Positions 61,497 to 64,000 of a stretch of DNA of 64,000 nucleotides are shown here, in pieces. A program made the position numbers and the translations under genes. The DNA comes from Puniceibacterium sediminis (GTDB lineage Bacteria; Pseudomonadota; Alphaproteobacteria; Rhodobacterales; Rhodobacteraceae). The stretch is from NCBI RefSeq assembly GCF_900188035.1, contig NZ_FZNN01000002.1:186001-250000 (forward strand), given 5' to 3'. Under the pieces are notes generated by a model that did no database searches, had not been told where the DNA came from, and saw nothing but the letters and a program-made list of their open reading frames with translations. How positions within the stretch are numbered: the first letter of the stretch is position 1; each line of letters opens with the position of its first letter.

Positions 61497-62693
61497 TCAG
61501 TCCTTGACGAACATCTTGCGGGGGCGGTTGCAGAAGGTTTCGGCGGCGCCGTCTTCCTTGATCACGATGGATTCGGTGATCTCCAAACCCCAGTCCGACA
61601 TCCAGAGGCCGGGCATGAAGTGGAAGGTCATGCCGGGTTCAAGCACGGTTTCGTCTTCGGCGCGCAGGGAGATCGTGCGTTCGCCCCAGTCCGGCGGATA
61701 GCTGATGCCGATGGGATAGCCGCAGCGCGCACCGCGTTCGATGCCGGCGGATTCCAGCGGGGCGGCAAGGGCGTTGGCGATGTCACAGGCGCGGTTGCCG
61801 GCGCGGGCGACTTCTAGGCCGGCCTCAAGCCCCTCGACCAGCGCGGCTTCGGCGCGGAGGAAGATTTCGGACGGCTGGCCAAGGAAGATCGTGCGGCAGA
61901 AGGGGACGTGGTAGCGGCGGTAGCAGCCGGCGATTTCAAAGAAGGTCGCCTCGCCTTTGACAAAGGGGCGGCCATCCCACGTGAGGTGGGGTGCTGCGGC
62001 GTCGGACCCCGAGGGCAGCAGCGGCACGATGGCGGCGTAATCGCCCCAGTGTCCGTCGGCGCCCATGATCGCGTCGCGCTGAACCTCGGCCACGACTTCG
62101 TTCTTGGGCACACCGGGTTCGACCCGTTCGATCAGGCCATCGACGATCTTTTCCGAGATCTTGGCGGCGCGGCGCATGAACACCAGCTCTTCTTCGGATT
62201 TGACGCCGCGCTGCCAGTTCACCAGGGCGGTGGCGTCGATCAGTTTGGCGTTGGGCAGTTCGGCGGCCAGGGTCATGTAGGCCTTGGCCGAGAAGTAGTA
62301 GTTGTCGAGTTCGACGCCGATGCGCAGTTTATCAAGGCCCATGCCGATCAGGCGCTGGGCAAGGTCCTGCATGGGGTGGCGTTCGGTGGACTGGACGTAG
62401 TTGTCGGCGTAGCCGATGCAACGGTCATCGCCCATCCAGACGGTGCGGATCGCGCCGTTGCTGTCCTGATTGCGGCCCCACCAGACCGGATCGGCGTCGG
62501 GCAGAACCAGCACGCCCTGATGCACATAGAAGGACCAGCCGTCATAGCCGGTGAGCCAGGCCATGTTCGACGGATCGGTGACCCAGAGAATATCGACACC
62601 GGCGCGTTCCATCGCGGCGCGGGTCTTGGCCAGGCGGCGTTTGTATTCGCCTTCGGTAAAGGGGAGGTCCTTGGCAAAGCGGTGGTTGAGCAT
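61497..62693 (-). CDS. M24-fold hydrolase, ectoine hydrolase (DoeA/EutD)-like
   Basis: A 398-aa protein with a creatinase-type N-domain (LWVTDPSNMAWLTGYDGWSF) and a C-terminal pita-bread fold. It matches DoeA/EutD ectoine hydrolase in length and in blocks such as QSTERHPM, APHLTWDGRPFVKGE (H236) and FFEIAGCYRRYHVPFCRTIF. The Asp, His and Glu metal ligands of aminopeptidase members are mostly replaced (VPFCRT for SDxTRT; FHFMPG for the usual EPG block), as in creatinase and DoeA. Creatinase or a dipeptidase-like role cannot be excluded. GAGGA precedes the ATG at 62693. Confidence 0.8.
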   Translation of the reverse strand: MLNHRFAKDLPFTEGEYKRRLAKTRAAMERAGVDILWVTDPSNMAWLTGYDGWSFYVHQGVLVLPDADPVWWGRNQDSNGAIRTVWMGDDRCIGYADNYVQSTERHPMQDLAQRLIGMGLDKLRIGVELDNYYFSAKAYMTLAAELPNAKLIDATALVNWQRGVKSEEELVFMRRAAKISEKIVDGLIERVEPGVPKNEVVAEVQRDAIMGADGHWGDYAAIVPLLPSGSDAAAPHLTWDGRPFVKGEATFFEIAGCYRRYHVPFCRTIFLGQPSEIFLRAEAALVEGLEAGLEVARAGNRACDIANALAAPLESAGIERGARCGYPIGISYPPDWGERTISLRAEDETVLEPGMTFHFMPGLWMSDWGLEITESIVIKEDGAAETFCNRPRKMFVKD

Positions 62694-62846
62694 TGAGCAT
62701 CCTCGTGGGGATTGTGACGCGAGTACGACAATGCTGCATGAAGGTGCACAACCTGACCCAACGAAAAGCGACACGGTGCTGACGCTTGTGAACTAACAGC
62801 CTGTTTTCTTGGCGGGGAATCCCGTTTCAAAGGGCGAGCCTATTGT

Positions 62847-62862
62847 CAGTTGTGCACAACTG
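62847..62862. promoter_or_regulatory. Perfect 16-bp palindrome, candidate GntR operator
   Basis: CAGTTGTGCACAACTG. A related site with the same GTGCACAAC half lies at 62744-62752, closer to the M24 gene. Both are in the 453-bp region between the divergent M24 and ABC genes. TGATCAAAT at 63016-63024 is the complement of the ATTTGATCA found at the pot locus. I see nothing else in this gap. Confidence 0.6.
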
Positions 62863-63146
62863 GGGGGATTTCAGGGTGGGTTGTCGCGGGTGATTCTATG
62901 TTGTCGAAACAGTGGGCTGGCTGTCGCTGCCCCGGCCTGAACCTGTGCGGGGATGGCCGGAACGGGCAGGAAACCCAATTGATCCGGTGGTTTTGACTGC
63001 AAAGTGCGAAAAATGTGATCAAATGACCTGATGTGCCCGCAAATCAGCCAGAAATCTACGTAGGCAGTTGCAAGAAGGTCGGTCAGGGGGTTTAGTCATG
63101 GTTATGACAGCGGAACCAATCCGCGGAACAAACAGGGGGCCAGTCT

Positions 63147-64000
63147 TTGACAGATATGGCAAATCAAGATGCGTTCGTAGCTTTCGAACGCGTGCAAAAG
63201 AGCTATGACGGTGAGACTCTGGTCGTCAAGGACCTGAACCTCAGCATGCCCAAGGGCGAGTTCCTGACCATGCTTGGACCGTCCGGGTCGGGCAAGACCA
63301 CTTGCCTGATGATGCTGGCGGGTTTCGAGACAGCCACCCACGGCGAGATCAAGCTGGACGGTGTGTCGATCAACGACATTTCACCCCACAAGCGCGGCAT
63401 CGGCATGGTGTTCCAGAACTACGCGCTGTTTCCGCATATGACCGTGGCCGAGAACCTGTCCTTCCCGCTGGAAGTGCGCAAGATGGGCAAGTCCGACCGC
63501 GAGGCCAAGATCAAGCGCGCGCTGGACATGGTGCAGATGGGCGCCTTTGCCGGGCGTCGTCCGACGCAGTTGTCCGGTGGTCAGCAGCAGCGGATCGCAC
63601 TGGCGCGCGCGCTGGTGTTTGAACCCGAACTGGTGCTGATGGACGAACCGCTGGGCGCGCTGGACAAGCAGCTGCGCGAGACATTGCAATTCGAGATCAC
63701 CAATCTGGCGCATGAGCTGGGCATCACAGTGGTTTACGTCACCCACGACCAGACCGAGGCGCTGACCATGTCGGACCGCGTTGCGGTGTTCGACGATGGC
63801 CGGATTCAGCAGCTGGCACCGCCGGATGAGCTGTATGAAAAGCCGCAGAACAGTTTTGTGGCCCAGTTCATCGGCGAGAATAACGCGCTGGACGGCACCA
63901 TTCAGGAAATCCGTGGCGATCGTTGCACCGTGCGGCTGGAAAGCGGCGATGTGATCGACGCGGTGCCGGTCAACGTGTCCAAGGTTGGGGAAAAGACCCG
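63147..64000 (+). CDS. Polyamine-type ABC transporter ATPase (3' end outside window)
   Basis: At least 284 codons of a PotA-like ATPase. Walker A GPSGSGKTTCLMM, signature LSGGQQQRIALARAL, Walker B LVLMDEPLGALD and VTHDQTEAL are followed by the start of a TOBE domain. TTG at 63147 is preferred to ATG at 63156 because GGGGG lies 7 nt before the TTG but 16 nt before the ATG. It is divergent from the M24-argE-gntR unit, with GntR-like sites between, so its cargo may be the substrate of those enzymes. Permease and binding-protein genes should lie beyond the window. Confidence 0.88.
   Translation, partial: MTDMANQDAFVAFERVQKSYDGETLVVKDLNLSMPKGEFLTMLGPSGSGKTTCLMMLAGFETATHGEIKLDGVSINDISPHKRGIGMVFQNYALFPHMTVAENLSFPLEVRKMGKSDREAKIKRALDMVQMGAFAGRRPTQLSGGQQQRIALARALVFEPELVLMDEPLGALDKQLRETLQFEITNLAHELGITVVYVTHDQTEALTMSDRVAVFDDGRIQQLAPPDELYEKPQNSFVAQFIGENNALDGTIQEIRGDRCTVRLESGDVIDAVPVNVSKVGEKT

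Noticed and set aside
61497-62693. Annotation as Xaa-Pro aminopeptidase
   Set aside because: Metal-ligand motifs of that group are missing; sequence blocks fit DoeA/EutD better.

Overview
The window looks like a chromosomal segment of a marine roseobacter (Alphaproteobacteria, Rhodobacterales). The reasons are high GC, alphaproteobacterial RpoB/RpoC/S12/S7/EF-G/EF-Tu, the order rpoZ-rsh-DUF2062-pdxJ-acpS-lepB-rnc...era-DUF1491-recO on one strand, a potFGHI polyamine locus with an SpuC-type aminotransferase, an MbfA ferritin/VIT iron exporter, and a DddL-type DMSP lyase. The genus cannot be fixed from sequence reading alone. I saw no tRNA, rRNA, CRISPR array, transposase or prophage gene.

Layout. 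1-8.5 kb: rpoB (5' end outside the window) and rpoC. 8.8-9.8 kb: a PAS/HWE-type histidine kinase. 10.2-17.0 kb: the str and S10 genes rpsL-rpsG-fusA-tuf-rpsJ-rplC-rplD-rplW, preceded by a promoter, an 18-codon leader ORF and an intrinsic terminator, and closed by a strong terminator directly after rplW; rplB does not follow. 17.2-33.2 kb: mixed metabolic and transport genes: GNAT, NYN-LOTUS protein, TetR/mbfA divergent pair, AEC carrier, formaldehyde-detoxification esterase, HAD, ornithine-cyclodeaminase-like enzyme, MFS, zapE, folC-accD, ilvD, lipoprotein, EamA permease. 33.2-40.9 kb: polyamine uptake and catabolism (potFGHI plus FAD oxidoreductase on minus; GntR regulator plus aminotransferase on plus). 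41.2-43.4 kb: FadR-type regulator, moaE, moaD, pgsA. 43.5-55 kb: a long minus-strand housekeeping run for RNA processing, protein secretion, cofactor synthesis and stringent response, interrupted between rnc and era by an EamA permease gene and dddL. 55-58 kb: NYN protein, ispH, DUF3429, rnhA. 58.2-58.7 kb: a lower-GC HEPN-like orphan. 59-64 kb: TRIC channel, then a module of GntR regulator, ArgE-family deacetylase and DoeA/EutD-like M24 hydrolase, divergent from a polyamine-type ABC ATPase that runs off the right end.

Non-coding structure is the most unusual part of the window. (1) A leader ORF plus terminator before rpsL looks like a ribosome-dependent attenuator. (2) Two intergenic loci carry four to five CGTATGG heptamers spaced exactly 11 bp apart, with the same last two spacers. 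(3) Five intergenic sites carry tandem AT-rich double hairpins whose arms differ between copies by compensating changes. (4) A 62-bp nested palindrome sits between fusA and tuf. Several regulator-gene pairs also show clear candidate operators.
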